Shown here: positions 35,557 to 46,020 of the stretch, in pieces
Layout of the letters: every line of letters begins with the position of its first letter
Position numbering within the stretch: the first letter of the stretch is position 1
DNA from: Campanula takesimana
Taxonomy: Eukaryota; Streptophyta; Magnoliopsida; Asterales; Campanulaceae
Direction: 5' to 3'
Assembly: GCA_026119855.1 (NCBI GenBank)
Contig: JAOWBW010001910.1
Span: 1-64,000, forward strand
Length of the DNA: 64,000 nucleotides
Made by a program: the position numbers and the translations under genes
Notes under the pieces: model-generated
The model's input: only the letters and a program-made list of their open reading frames with translations
The model's database searches: none
Told to the model about the DNA's origin: nothing

Positions 35557-35558
<2 letters not shown>

Positions 35559-35679
35559 TTTGTCACAAGGAAAAATTAATCTTCTTTGAGTTATTAAAAT
35601 AAGAGAATATGAAGGCCCCAAAAGTATGAGGGCTCAAATATAATATGAATGAGGAATATGAAGGCCCCAAAAGTTATAC

Positions 35680-35991
35680 TACCTCCGTCCCAACTCAATG
35701 CGCACGTTTACTGTTGGGCACAAGATTTAAGGAGAAAGTATTTATATTCAAAAGTATTGTGAGTGGAGAATAATGAGTGGTTGAGAGGAAGAAAGAGAAT
35801 GAGTGGAGAATAATGAGTGGTTGGGAGGAAGAAAGAGAATAAGTGGAGAATAATGAGTGGTTGAGAGGAAGAGAGAGGATGAGTGGAAGATTATAAAAGT
35901 AATAAAAAACTTTCCTTTTTTGGATTGTGCACATATCAACGACACCCACTTAAAAGGTAAGTGTGCACATTGAGCTGGGACGGAGGTAGTA
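35680..35991. mobile_element. Stowaway-like MITE with internal 40-bp triplication
   Basis: Left TACCTCCGTCCCAACTCAAT, right ATTGAGCTGGGACGGAGGTA. Inside, a 40-base unit (GTGGAGAATAATGAGTGGTT...) is repeated three times at 35761-35880 with few changes. Confidence 0.82.
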
Positions 35992-36280
35992 TATGTAGTT
36001 GTCCTTGGTTGAATTTTTTTTTCTCAAATAAAATAGGCCTTTTTTTTGTATTTTTTTTCTTGGGGCCTCTTTTGCTTAAAAATAAACTAATAAAATGTGT
36101 TAGCTGATTTTCTTTAATTTCTTTAAGAAAGAATTAGTGATAATTTTGTTTTCATAATAAAGATATACTTATATACATATACATATATATATACATGCTA
36201 TAAAAATTTTGGGCCCCTCTCCCAGCAAGAGCCCTGGGCGGGCGCCCCCCCCCCCCCCCCGGGCCGGCCCTGCATTCATG

Positions 36281-36510
36281 TTATTACTACGCAGTCGGAC
36301 TGCGTAGTCTCAATTATCTCGGACTCGTAACGATCAGACAATTCTCTGTCCCTTTCTTGATGTTCAATAATATTAATATAAACTGATTAATCAGTAATTT
36401 GAAGATTGCCATTTTGGCTGAATTTCTTGATCAATAAACAAAATTTTAAAAGTATTACATGTTTGAATGAAACAACAACAACAAAAAAAGAATAATTAAA
36501 AAACAATCGA
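36281..36510 (-). other. Downstream flank / 3' UTR of the glycosyltransferase gene
   Basis: Between the hAT element and the stop codon. The 3' UTR should lie here, but I see no clear minus-strand AATAAA. Confidence 0.4.
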
Positions 36511-38924
36511 TTAGTGTTTTTTTTTTTTTCCCTCAGAAAAAGCACAACGTGAAGGAAGTCCAGTGTCATGGTGAACCATTACTATCTCCGTGACATTGCA
36601 TTCGAGCACATCTTGCTTTAACTTCGCCCCGGCAGCCTTCAGCCCCTTCAAAGAAATCGCCTGGTTGAAGAGATTCAGCGACGGCAACTTTGAAGCAGAT
36701 GGCAATTTTCCATTAGGCAAGAAGTTCCTAAAGTCTTCCTTTAACAATGGCACCTCAAAATCACTCTTGTCATGCTTAACCACATTGTCCTTGGCACTGA
36801 TATGTGCCCCGGGCTCCATATGGTTAGTCGAGAAGCTTGCTTGGTTCGGGAAATTTGGATAAAGACTAACATACCCTCTTAGATACATCATGTCTATCAA
36901 AAACTTCTTCCATGAAGCTTGCCATCCATTTGTTCTCGACTTTGGGATTTGAACCGGGTTTTGCTTGGCGTCCTCAGTGAATCTCATGTTCATGTACACG
37001 TAAAACTCTCTCCATTGCTTTGGGAAGAAAACTGCGCCCCAACTACAAGGTAGTTGGTGGAGATAAGGCGTGTTTGGATGAACGCGTTTGAAAAACTCGG
37101 TTGCATTCCATTTAGGCCTCTCTTTTACCACTTCTACCAATCTTGGCGTGTAGAGAGAGATAGAAGAGAGCTCGGGGAGAGATATTTGTGGGTCGTAATG
37201 ATAAGATAGGAGCGCGTATTTGATCCATAAGTAGTAGTAAGGGGAGACTTCGATATCATCTTCAAGGAGGAGACCAAAGTCATCATCAGAGGTAGGGTAC
37301 CAACTCTCACTCACGGCTCGGATTAGCCCTCCTTGTATAATTCTCCTTCGCAAAGTTTTCGGTCCGTGCGGCCAATTGAAAGATTTCACAAGCTTTATAG
37401 TTGCTTCATCCACTTTGCTATCCATGTTGAAGCTTATAGATACCTCATCTCCCACATAGTAAGCATCACTCAAAGACTTTAGTAGCCGTGTTAGTGAATT
37501 GACACGGTTTTGTGTTATGATGTTCACAGAAATCCTCATCCTGTTCCAATCTGCAGATAACAAAATAAATAAATAAATAAAATTCAAAAAAATTGCGAAA
37601 AATTCACGTTCGAAAATAAAAAAAGGTAAGCGAATGACCCTTACTTGGCAATGCTGTGGATCTTAGATCAGACATCCAAAGAACCTTTGAAATAGAAGCT
37701 TTTGGTAAAAGAATCAAAGTGGTATCATTTGAATTAGTTTCAGTTGCCATTTTCAACGCTTTCTTCACATTAGAATCGATATCAGCCACAGTGATGACGA
37801 CACTAGGATTATGAATCTTGATCAACCCTTTCATACTCGCATACACACCTTGTAAAACAGGAACTTCAGACTTTGAAATACCCGAAACAGCCCCAATCTC
37901 CAAGTCGAAAATCTTGAACCTCCTCTCTTTACAGACCGCCTTAGGCCAGTTCAAAGCAGAGGCAGCATCCTCACAAGGGCAGAATTGTCCACCAGAGACA
38001 GCAATGTAGGCCTTCTTCCCAACTGTGGTCCTGAACTTTTCAAGAAGAGGGCCCAAATCTTTGACCTCTTGAACTGAATGGGCGTAAAAAAGTGCGTCTA
38101 TTTTTTGAGGGTTCATTGCAGCCCATTGAGTTATGTAGCCTGTGGATAAGGCTTTCCACCATTGATCATCGCGTACTTGAACTATGTCTTTGAAGATCAC
38201 AGTTGTTTCTGACACGTAGGCTAATCTGTGTTCACTATCTCCCCATGTTTCTTTGTCTTTTGGATCGACTGGTAGAACGAATGAGCCTGCGTTTCTGTAT
38301 TTTTGTAGCTGATAACTGCAAATATTTCACAAATTATTAAAACCAATGAATAAACAGAACATAGAAATATAAAATCTGAAAAAAAAGAGAATATAGAAGC
38401 ATGTAATAATGCTGGTATACGACTTGGATCGGACCACCTGCACCTGAGAGTGGTCCCCACCAGTATATACTCCCTAGTCCCGAAAATGAATGACCGAATA
38501 TGTTCTTGACCAAGAGCTGGTTCGGTCATTCATTTTAAGACAGAGGTAGTACTAATCTACACCACGGTCATTCATTTTGGGACAGAGGTAGTACTAATCT
38601 ACACCAAGTTGATTAACTAGTAATATTGAAATAGGTGAGTAAAAACCGAGTATAAGACTATCCTTGTAGAATCTCAAAAATAAAATAAAATAAAATAAAT
38701 AAAATAAAATCAGTTTTTATCAAAATTTCAGGTAATTTTTGTCTGTGGAAATAACTCAGAAGGGACAATCCAGTAATGCAAACTGCCTAAAAGGATAATT
38801 CATTCAAGAAAGAAAACTAGTAAATCAGTAGTTCCAAATCCAATCTGCTTCAATACACACAGCAAGTGAAAGTTGACCAAACTACTAATGACATCATTTC
38901 ACCTAATTACTTCAAGATTATACA

Positions 38925-39022
<98 letters not shown>

Positions 39023-40506
39023 TATATGCAAGTGGTTTCTGAATGGATTTCAGCTAGATCTGCACTGACTTAAAGTTGGTTAAATACTTGTTTTTCTCAT
39101 GTATACTGGAGTTGCACCAGATTTCATTAGGCAGATTCATGATAGTGACTTAAAATGAACAGATTATAATTAACTTCATAGTAAGCATAACAACTCATTA
39201 ATTTATACACATTAAATTAAATATAGAACAGGTAACCAACTCAAAAATATTTAAAATTTCATGGATTAGTCAAACTTATTCGCATCAAACTGATCCGCGT
39301 AATATAAATCTTTATTTGAGATTTTTTTTTTACAGAAAAGAGTGAAATAATTTCTGGTAAATTGTTCATGGTAACATACCTTAGGTGCAAATCTTCACCA
39401 GTCGCGAAAGTGAAAGGCTTCTCAATGAAAAGAGTCTTGACAAGTTCTGAGGAGAGGAACCAAGAACTCGAAAGAAAATCCACCTGCACGATCTTATCAA
39501 CTGTAATATCATAAGCAGGGTCGGGCAAATAAAGCCCTGCCTCCTTTGATCTAAACTTTCTGTAACTAGGAAACGTAAAATCCTTCTGTCTAAATGGCAA
39601 AATCCGTCCAATACTCCCCAAAACAGAGTTTTCATACTTCTCCGTCCCTGCAACGTGTGACAAAATCTGCAGCATTTTCCTCCCCGGGATCATATCATCA
39701 TCAAGTATATAAACAAGATCGCCTTCTGTTTGTAAAGCCATTTGAAACCTCCCATAATACTTAAAATCATAACTCGAGCTGATAAAACTTATTCTTGAAT
39801 CGTTGTAGCTTTCAACGATTCTTTTTAAAGTTTGTTCATTTGGGCTGCCAAATGCTAAGACCCAAACATGGTGAAAAGGGAGAGTTTGGTGTAGTAAAGA
39901 CTCGATTTGGGAACAAAGAGTTTTTCTCTTGAAGTGGTTTAAAATGACCGTAATTTTTGGTACATTTTTACCGTGGAAATCCCACTTTGATTTCATGGCC
40001 ATTAGCTCAGAAAGAGACTCCGCGCCAAAAGACTTGTTTTGGAAACTTAGTACTTCGTTGTAAAGCTCTCTCTTGAACTTGATCATGACAGCGTCGTTCG
40101 ACTTTTTCTGGTCAAACTCGATCTTCTCACTCTCGCATACTTCTGAAGGGGTGATGGTTTGTGGGATTTCTGATTGGATAAGGGCGTTTGAGTTTGAGGA
40201 TTGTTGGTATCTACTAACTACGTGTGGGACTTCCGGGATCATAAAGTTTTTCCAATGCTGTGCAATCTTAGTAGCCCAAGAAAAATCGGGTTTACTACTA
40301 CGCAAATCTATAGAAGGGCTCATGTAATACAAAAGGAAAGTTGCATATACCGCAAAGGCGAATTGTAAACAGGTTAGGACGGTAACTAGGCGAGCAGAGG
40401 CACTCTTTTGTGGTCTCATTTTGACCTTCCCTCCATTGACATAATCAGTAAGCATTCCTTCTAAGTAATCCCCACTTCTCATATTTGGATCCCTCCCTAA
40501 TCCCAT
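36511..40506 (-). CDS. Glycosyltransferase-like membrane protein, three coding exons
   Basis: The coding exons are 40506-39380, 38315-37645 and 37550-36511, with GT-AG introns; phases match and give about 945 aa. The start Met (MGLGRDPNMRSGD) is the first of the frame and follows a spliced leader. Residues 40-61 form one membrane segment, so a type II Golgi-like protein is expected. Two GT-A-like regions are visible: one around 183-275 (ITVILNHFKR, then YILDDDMIPG with a DxD at 269-271) and one in exon 3 (SVNIITQNRVNSLTRLL, then LLLEDDIEVSP). It resembles plant proteins annotated as glycosyltransferase family protein 2; donor and acceptor are unknown. The C-terminus ends in Lys codons from an A-rich run. 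It is the only host-like intact gene here. Confidence 0.85.
38468..38593. mobile_element. Miniature Stowaway-like MITE with a duplicated right end
   Basis: TACTCCCTAGTCCCGAAAAT to TTTTAAGACAGAGGTAGTA (38468-38551), followed by CTAATCTACACCA and a second copy of the right end (GGTCATTCATTTTGGGACAG, to 38593). Confidence 0.7.
38918..39026. repeat. TA/TACA microsatellite in intron 1
   Basis: About 109 bases of ATATAT with interspersed ACATAT. Confidence 0.9.
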
Positions 40507-40625
40507 ATTGCATACGAAATCAGAAGGTTTATTTACCTACAAAAGTTCGAGAACTCAAACTTAGTCTCAAAAAATAAAGAATTTTCAAGAAAATAAATGA
40601 TGATCAAAGTTTGAGATAAACTCAC
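40507..40625 (-). other. 5' UTR end and 5' UTR intron of the glycosyltransferase gene
   Basis: A probable 89-base intron runs from donor TTG-GTGAGT at 40625 to acceptor TTTGTAG at 40537, leaving 30 leader bases before the ATG. Leader introns often affect expression; this one is inferred from splice-like sequence only. An A18 tract lies in the upstream leader (40648-40664). Confidence 0.5.
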
Positions 40626-40810
40626 CAATACCCACAATCAAAGTGATGTTTTTTTTTTTTTTTTGAAGTAAGGTGAGTAAAAAGATGCAAATTCTCTTCA
40701 AGAATCAAAAACCACCTTGAGAAAGAATTGGGTGCTTGTGTGTGTGAGTATGTATGTGTGGGATGGTTTTGTTGAGTTTCAAGAGTAAGTGATTCTATGC
40801 AAAGAGAGAT

Positions 40811-40822
40811 CCAATATATATA
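40811..40822 (-). promoter_or_regulatory. TATA box of the glycosyltransferase gene
   Basis: The minus strand has CTATATATATTGG about 310 bases before the ATG. Transcription would start near 40785. A Stowaway-like MITE begins about 45 bases upstream. Confidence 0.5.
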
Positions 40823-40868
40823 GATAGACATAATAAATAGATGTACATACATGGAGATAAGTATAGTA

Positions 40869-41152
40869 TACTCCCTCCGTCCCAGCTCACTTGACACTTA
40901 TTTCCATTTTGGTATGTCCCAGCTCACTTGACACTTCCCAAAATAGCATACTTTTTATAATTTTATATTCACTCTACCCCACCACTCATTCTCTCTCTTC
41001 ATTTTTCACCACTCAATTTATTCAACCAATACTACTATTAACCCCACTCATTCTCTCTCTTCATTTTCTACCACACATTTTTCTTATTTTATTCTTTTTC
41101 CTTAGTTATTGTGCCCACCTCTTGGGTGTCAAGTGAGGTAGGACGGGAGGGA

Positions 41153-41155
<3 letters not shown>
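40869..41155. mobile_element. Stowaway-like MITE in the gene's proximal promoter
   Basis: TACTCCCTCCGTCCCAGCTC left, AGGTAGGACGGGAGGGAGTA right; the inner CTCACTTGACACTT/GTGTCAAGTGAG pairs. The left TIR is partly doubled (GTCCCAGCTCACTTGACACT at 40917). Same family as 44117-44398. Confidence 0.85.

Positions 41156-41181
<26 letters not shown>
41153..41181. repeat. (TA)n microsatellite
   Basis: TA repeats directly abutting the Stowaway right end; probably grown from its TA target. Confidence 0.8.
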
Positions 41182-41184
<3 letters not shown>

Positions 41185-41529
41185 GGAGATAGAGAGATGA
41201 CCATGAGAAATGCAAGAAAGGTCACATGGAGTTGAATGTTTAAGAAAGATTAAACTAAAGGAACAAAGAGGGAGTTTGTGCAATTTTACTACTTCTCCTC
41301 ATACAAATACACACTCAAGACATTATATTAAAGCCTTTTTTGTTGCCTAAAAAAGTGCCTCGTCTGCGTTTTTGGCACGTCATCTTCTTCATTCCTATTC
41401 TTCTCGAGCCTCTACTTAATTAATTGTTTAATTTTTATTTTTACCTCTTACCCCTACTCCTGAGAATGTGTTACAAACTTGATACCCGGCTCGAAACCAG
41501 ATTAGTCATCACCCAATAAAATGAACAAA
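41182..41529. other. Intergenic spacer
   Basis: No gene or element recognised. Confidence 0.5.
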
Positions 41530-41769
41530 TACTCCCTCCGTCTCAAAATAGATGTCGTTTTGAAAGTTAAATTTTGTCTCAAAATACTTGTCGTTTCACT
41601 ATTTTCAAAGTTTTTTTATAATGATAGTGTATCTCTTACTCAACCATTTAATTAACTAGGTAGTTGAATTACTTTAGGGCTATTTGAGACTTCTTCACAT
41701 GCATTAGTAGCATTTTTTAATATGTGTGAAACACTCCAAAACGATATCTATTTTGAGACGGAGGGAGTA
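41530..41769. mobile_element. Stowaway-like MITE
   Basis: TACTCCCTCCGTCTCAAAAT left and ATTTTGAGACGGAGGGAGTA right, with inner AGATGTCGTTTTG/CAAAACGATATCT. 240 bp. Confidence 0.88.
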
Positions 41770-41877
41770 CAAGATTAGTCGACGACATCCAATAAAATGA
41801 CGGGATATTACTTTAGAAGGGTAAAGCCGAGAGTTTAATGCCCATTGAAAAGAAATAAAATAAATTGGCAAGTAGGT

Positions 41878-42333
41878 TAGGGATGGCAATCTATCCTAAC
41901 CCGCTCCGTATCCGGGACAGTCCGCACCGCAGCGGAGTGGGTTTGGTAGTCTTTTTTCAAAACCCGACGGGTTGCGGGGCGGGTTTGGTTGCACACACCA
42001 ACCCGCGGGGCCCCGCCCCGTATACTAATATATGTCGTAAATTACTATAAATGTGTTGTAATTGTATACTTTGGGTGTGAATGGGATGGTTGAAATTATT
42101 ATATTGGACTTAAATTTGATACAATGTTGTAATTGTATATTGTTGGGTTGTTGGACTCTTTAAAGGCTGGGCTAAAGCCCAAAAAAATTTTGTGATTATG
42201 AACCATACGGGGCGGGGCGGATACGGGTTTACTAGTTGGCGGGGCGGGGCGGGTTTGGTATAAGGGGAGTTCCTTGAGGAGTGGGTACGGTTTTGATCAA
42301 ACCCGCCCCGTATCCGCCCCGTTGCCATCCCTA
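41878..42333. mobile_element. hAT-type MITE with 8-bp TSD
   Basis: Ends TAGGGATGGCAA and TTGCCATCCCTA, flanked by AAGTAGGT at 41870-41877 and 42334-42341. Inside it is rich in CGGGGCGGG words in inverted arrangement. 456 bp, no transposase. The TAGGGATGGCAA ends are common in plants. Confidence 0.9.
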
Positions 42334-42341
42334 AAGTAGGT

Positions 42342-42787
42342 AGCTAGGTAATACAGCAGTCCAAATCTCAGATTGGCATTAATTACCAATCAATCTAGAT
42401 AAGTAAAACAATTCAAGAAACTTATGTTAGAATTCAATGCTCAGAGCTCTTCAAAAATATTTTATTAGAAATCAAAATTTTACTCTTAGAGACAACTCAA
42501 AGGCTACAACCCAATTTCACAAAATAAAAAAAAAAAAAAGAAAAAAAAAAAAGAGAGAGAGAAGAGGAGAAGTTCACTTACTGGCTTGGACATGAAGAAA
42601 TTAATCAAGAAAATAGAGTGAAAGAACAGTAAAGAAGAAAAGACCCTTTTCTTCTTCAGCAAATCAAGCTACAACAAAAGCTATGTCTATGCCCTCAAGC
42701 TTACACCAACAAATTTCGTGGAGGCCACAAGCAGGTCAAGTGCATAAAGTTGGGATGAAGAAACGATTTTGAGACACAGATGAATAG
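42342..42787. other. Intergenic spacer
   Basis: No supported gene. An A-rich/GA tract lies at about 42527-42562. Confidence 0.5.
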
Positions 42788-43019
42788 TACTCCCTCCGTT
42801 CCGGACTAAGGTTCTTAGTTTGACTTTACACGGAAATTAAAGAAAAAAAATGTTGTGAGCATAAAAAGTGGAGTAGGAGAAAGTAGGAGATAGAAAGTGA
42901 GTAACAAGTTGTTGTTGTGAGAATGACAAGTGGGTCACATATTCCATTTTAGGTAGTAAAGCAACTAAGAACCTTAGTCTGGACAAACCAAAAAGAAAAG
43001 TAAGAAGACGGAGGGAGTA
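42788..43019. mobile_element. Stowaway-like MITE, GACTAAG family copy 1
   Basis: TACTCCCTCCGTTCCGGACT left, AGAAGACGGAGGGAGTA right; inner ACTAAGGTTCTTAG/CTAAGAACCTTAGT pairs. Confidence 0.85.
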
Positions 43020-43073
43020 TATAGTTGGCAAATGGGTTTGACTTTTTTTGAAAATGGACATTATGTATGTACA

Positions 43074-43311
43074 TACTCCATCCGTCTCAGACTAAATTTC
43101 TTATTTTCCTTTTTACTTTGTCCCACACTAAGGTTTTTAGTTGCTTTATTACCTAAAATGGACTCCATCCATCACAAACTAATGTTCTTACTTTCTTTTT
43201 TGGTTTGTCCCAGACTAAGTTCTTACTTTTCATATTCACAACATTTACTTTTTTTTCTTAATCTCCGTGTAAAGTCAACCTAAAAACTTTAGTTCGGGGA
43301 TGGAGGGAGTA
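43074..43311. mobile_element. Stowaway-like MITE, GACTAAG family, rearranged
   Basis: TACTCCATCCGTCTCAGACT left, TTCGGGGATGGAGGGAGTA right. It contains a second internal left-end-like block (GGACTCCATCCATCACAAAC at 43159), so it looks like two family members fused. Confidence 0.75.
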
Positions 43312-44116
43312 CTACACATATAGGTCAGTTGTATATAGCAGCAATTTAGGTAATGCCCTTTTGCCAAACTTTGGCAAGTTGATGTATAAGCAACCCATTG
43401 AGATGAATTTTGCTTCAATGGTGGATAATTCAAATGGGGTTTGGTCCCCTTTGAAGAAATATAACTGAATTTCTTCTACATTCATCAATATCCTAGGTAG
43501 CTAGGTCAAATCTTTTACAGGGGGATTGGCACTAGAGTTGCATACAAAAAATGAATCACTACGTATAGGGTTAAATAGAATGGATTAAACTTTTGGTTAG
43601 TTCTAGCTAATAAATCATGCACATGAAAGTAAAAAAAATATCTTAGGGGTGTGTGAATACCTCCGTTTCATCGTGCGGGCCGTCGCATATGAGTCTTTTG
43701 TCGGAATGCCACATAGGAGGGGGAGGGAAGAAAATGAAAGAACTGCTCTATATCTATGGAGCGCTCCTTTGTCTGACACCACTTTTTCTCTTTCTCTTTT
43801 TTTTTTTTTTTTTTTTTTGGAATAATTTGTTAAAAAAAATCATTGTCCCAAAATATGTTTTTTTTTTTTTTTTTTATTTTATAATCAAATGAATGTCAGT
43901 TTTTCAAAAAAGTGTTTCTAAAAAAATATATTAAAGAGGTTTATGAGTGTCAGGGAAAAAGTTGTTAGATGTTTATAAAAATGATAGTGTATAAAGTGAT
44001 GATGTGGCGGACCAATAAACCTCTTGAAGGGGTTTATGAGTGTGGATGCCCTGAGTCCTCCACTATGTAAAAGTCTTACGCACATCCGAAAGACCTTTTT
44101 TTTTAATGTTACAATA
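43312..44116. other. Intergenic spacer with T-rich runs
   Basis: No gene. T runs of about 20 occur at 43799-43818 and 43858-43875. A GTTTATGAGTGT word appears twice (43939, 44032). Confidence 0.5.
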
Positions 44117-44398
44117 TACTCTCTCCGTCCAACCTCACTTGAGACCTAAGAGGTCGACATAATAACTAAGGAAAAAAATAAAATAAGGAAAATGTGTGGT
44201 AGAAAATGAAGAGAGAGAATGAGTTGGGTAAATAGTAATGTTGGTTGAATAAATTGAGTGGTGGAAAATGAAGAGAGAAAATGAGTGGTAGAGTAGATTC
44301 AATATAAAATTATTAAACGTTGACTATTTTGGGGAGGTCTCAAGTGAGCTGAGACGGACCAAAATGAAAATAAGTCTCAAGTGAACAGGGAGGGAGTA
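44117..44398. mobile_element. Stowaway-like MITE
   Basis: TACTCTCTCCGTCCAACCTC left, GTGAACAGGGAGGGAGTA right; inner CACTTGAGACCT/GTCTCAAGTG. Family shared with 40869-41155 (opposite inner orientation). Confidence 0.8.
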
Positions 44399-45216
44399 TT
44401 CATTTAGACTGAAAACCACAATATCGATCAATCACCAAATACCATTGTTATATTGGTCACACTTTTTTTAGATATATAACATACCCCTTATGTCTTATCA
44501 CAAGTAAGATTTATTTCTTTTTTCATCCGTCTCGTCACAACTGATCGAATTATTAGCCATTGGTCAGTGAAAATTTCAGACCATATCAAACTATGATAAA
44601 AATCAAACCGAATGAACCAAATTGTAACGTTTCGGGTTGATTCGGTTAGATGGTGGCTTACTGTTACGATCCAAACCGAAATTCAAACCACAACAGACAG
44701 TCAGAGGCTCAAACCATGATTTATACCCTGATTCAGACCACATTCCATTATCAGTGCTTAAAATTTTAGTGACCACAAAGGTCAAGGTGCCAGAGGAAAA
44801 GGGAGGATACAGGAAGAAGAGCGATGGATGACGAAGGAAGAGGGAGGTCGGAGGAAGAAAACACACTACACGCAGTGTAGATCGTTGAGAAAACTTGCTT
44901 AGTTGTGTGCCACAATGAAGATGATAAATGATGGACTAAATATTGAATACGATGTGAAACAAGAGTTATGGTTAATCTGATGTAATGTACGACATTTTCG
45001 TGTTCCAACGGATATTACTCAATACAGATTTATGATTTATATATGAGGTATGGTAGTTCATTTTGGCTTTCAATATGACATTTCAGTTTGGTACTTCAGT
45101 CTCACGACTTGAAAACACGATTCAGTTTGATATGGTTTTGATTTGGAAAGGTCAGATCACAACTAAATTGAATCATGGCGTTTGTCAATTTTATAGACAT
45201 GAAACAGACCCGTATA
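44399..45216. other. Intergenic spacer
   Basis: Only short open frames of unconvincing content. Repeated AAACC/GGTTT-rich text near 44600-44720 is unexplained. Confidence 0.4.
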
Positions 45217-45560
45217 CAGGCCCGGCTTATAGCACGTATATCAAGCTCAAAAGGGCCCCAAATTTCTTAGATCCATTACGTGTAGTATAGTGATTGAAAC
45301 ATAATTTCCGAGCTCCAAATTTTCTTATCGTTTTCCTCCCCCTCAGCCTCCAATCTCGAAAATCGCTATTCAGGAATTCAATTTTATCTCTCTTCAATCA
45401 ATCGTTATGTCAGCAATTTGATTCCCGGAATCGTTTCAGTTCCCGTTCAAGTGGCGGCAATCACGATTTTAAGAAACGCAAAAAAATTACAGGTTTTATT
45501 TCTCGTCTTTTAATTTTATTTTGCTATTTTTTCTTTCAAACAAGCATTTATTAGTTAAAT
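45217..45560 (+). mobile_element. Possible 5' end of a hAT-like element with transposase start
   Basis: CAGGCCCGGCTTATAGCACG resembles the hAT TIR class seen at 33955 and is followed by GGGCCCC. Near 45410-45490 a broken frame reads SRNRFSSRSSGGNHDFKKRKKI, like the first residues of hAT transposases of the TTF-zinc-finger type, ending at a splice-like position. The other end and TSD were not found. Confidence 0.4.
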
Positions 45561-45844
45561 AAATAAAATTAAACTTTAGTAATTTGTTTATAACCATTTG
45601 TTTTTCTTACTTTTTTAATAAGTTAAGTTATGTGAGTTATTCTTTTCTTGACAAAACATGTGGAATATTCATAAGTGACTTGGGTTAATAAAAATAGGTT
45701 TCGATTGGGATTTAGCATGGCGGATGGGGCCTTGTTGAAACTTGAGTTTGCTCGGATTAAAATCAAATGGGATAACCTAACTACTCTGATGCAGTCAGCC
45801 AAGGTGATCATCTAGTACCTAAAATGAGGGATACTCTATCAAAT

Positions 45845-46020
45845 GACTATTAAGCGGTTAGGCCGCCTAGGCGCTAAGCGTTCATGAAACGCCTATGTCC
45901 CGCTTAAGACATTATAACTATTTCTGAGTTCCGGCCCCGCCTAAGTCCCGTTTAAACCCCACCTAAGCGCTAGGCCCTGCTGCGGCGCCTAGCGACTGTC
46001 TAGCGCTTTTTAGAACCTTG
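45845..46020. repeat. CGCCTAGGCGC-rich repeat
   Basis: GGCCGCCTAGGCGCTAAGCG near the left end, and CGCCTAGCGACTGTCTAGCG near the right end, with several CGCCTA words between and partial inverted pairing. This repeat type is frequent in plant genomes; class unknown. Confidence 0.5.

Larger units (their letters stand above)
34501..35558 (-). mobile_element. Non-autonomous Helitron filled with AT-rich repeats
   Basis: The minus-strand 3' end at 34501 reads CCCGTGCAGAGCACGGG, then TTACCCGCTAG, flanked by T. The minus-strand 5' end at 35558 reads TCTATATATATATA, preceded by A. No Rep or helicase. The ends resemble those of the 7-kb Helitron (TCTATATATA start; hairpin plus TTACxC-x-CTAG), so that family could have mobilised it. 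Confidence 0.75.
33955..36272. mobile_element. hAT-like element with 8-bp TSD
   Basis: Starts CAGGGCCGTTCCTAG and ends CCGGGCCGGCCCTG, flanked by CATTCATG at 33947-33954 and 36273-36280. CAG-type ends with 8-bp TSD are the hAT signature. No transposase is seen. About half of it is later insertions: a Helitron (34501-35558) and a Stowaway (35680-35991). A run of 17 C lies just inside the right end. Confidence 0.85.
38316..39379 (-). other. Intron 1 of the glycosyltransferase gene
   Basis: A 1064-base intron from donor AAG-GTATGTT to acceptor TTTGCAG. It contains a mini Stowaway-like MITE, a TA-rich microsatellite and no coding. Confidence 0.8.

Noticed and set aside
35761..35880. Regular 40-bp repeats as a CRISPR-like array
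   Set aside because: Adjacent units without spacers, inside a plant MITE; simple tandem duplication.
38918..39026. TA-rich tract as a matrix attachment site or origin
   Set aside because: Nothing beyond a dinucleotide repeat supports this.
42587..42780. Possible first exon near GGACATGAAGAAATTAATC
   Set aside because: Frame closes quickly, no splice-supported continuation and no recognisable peptide.
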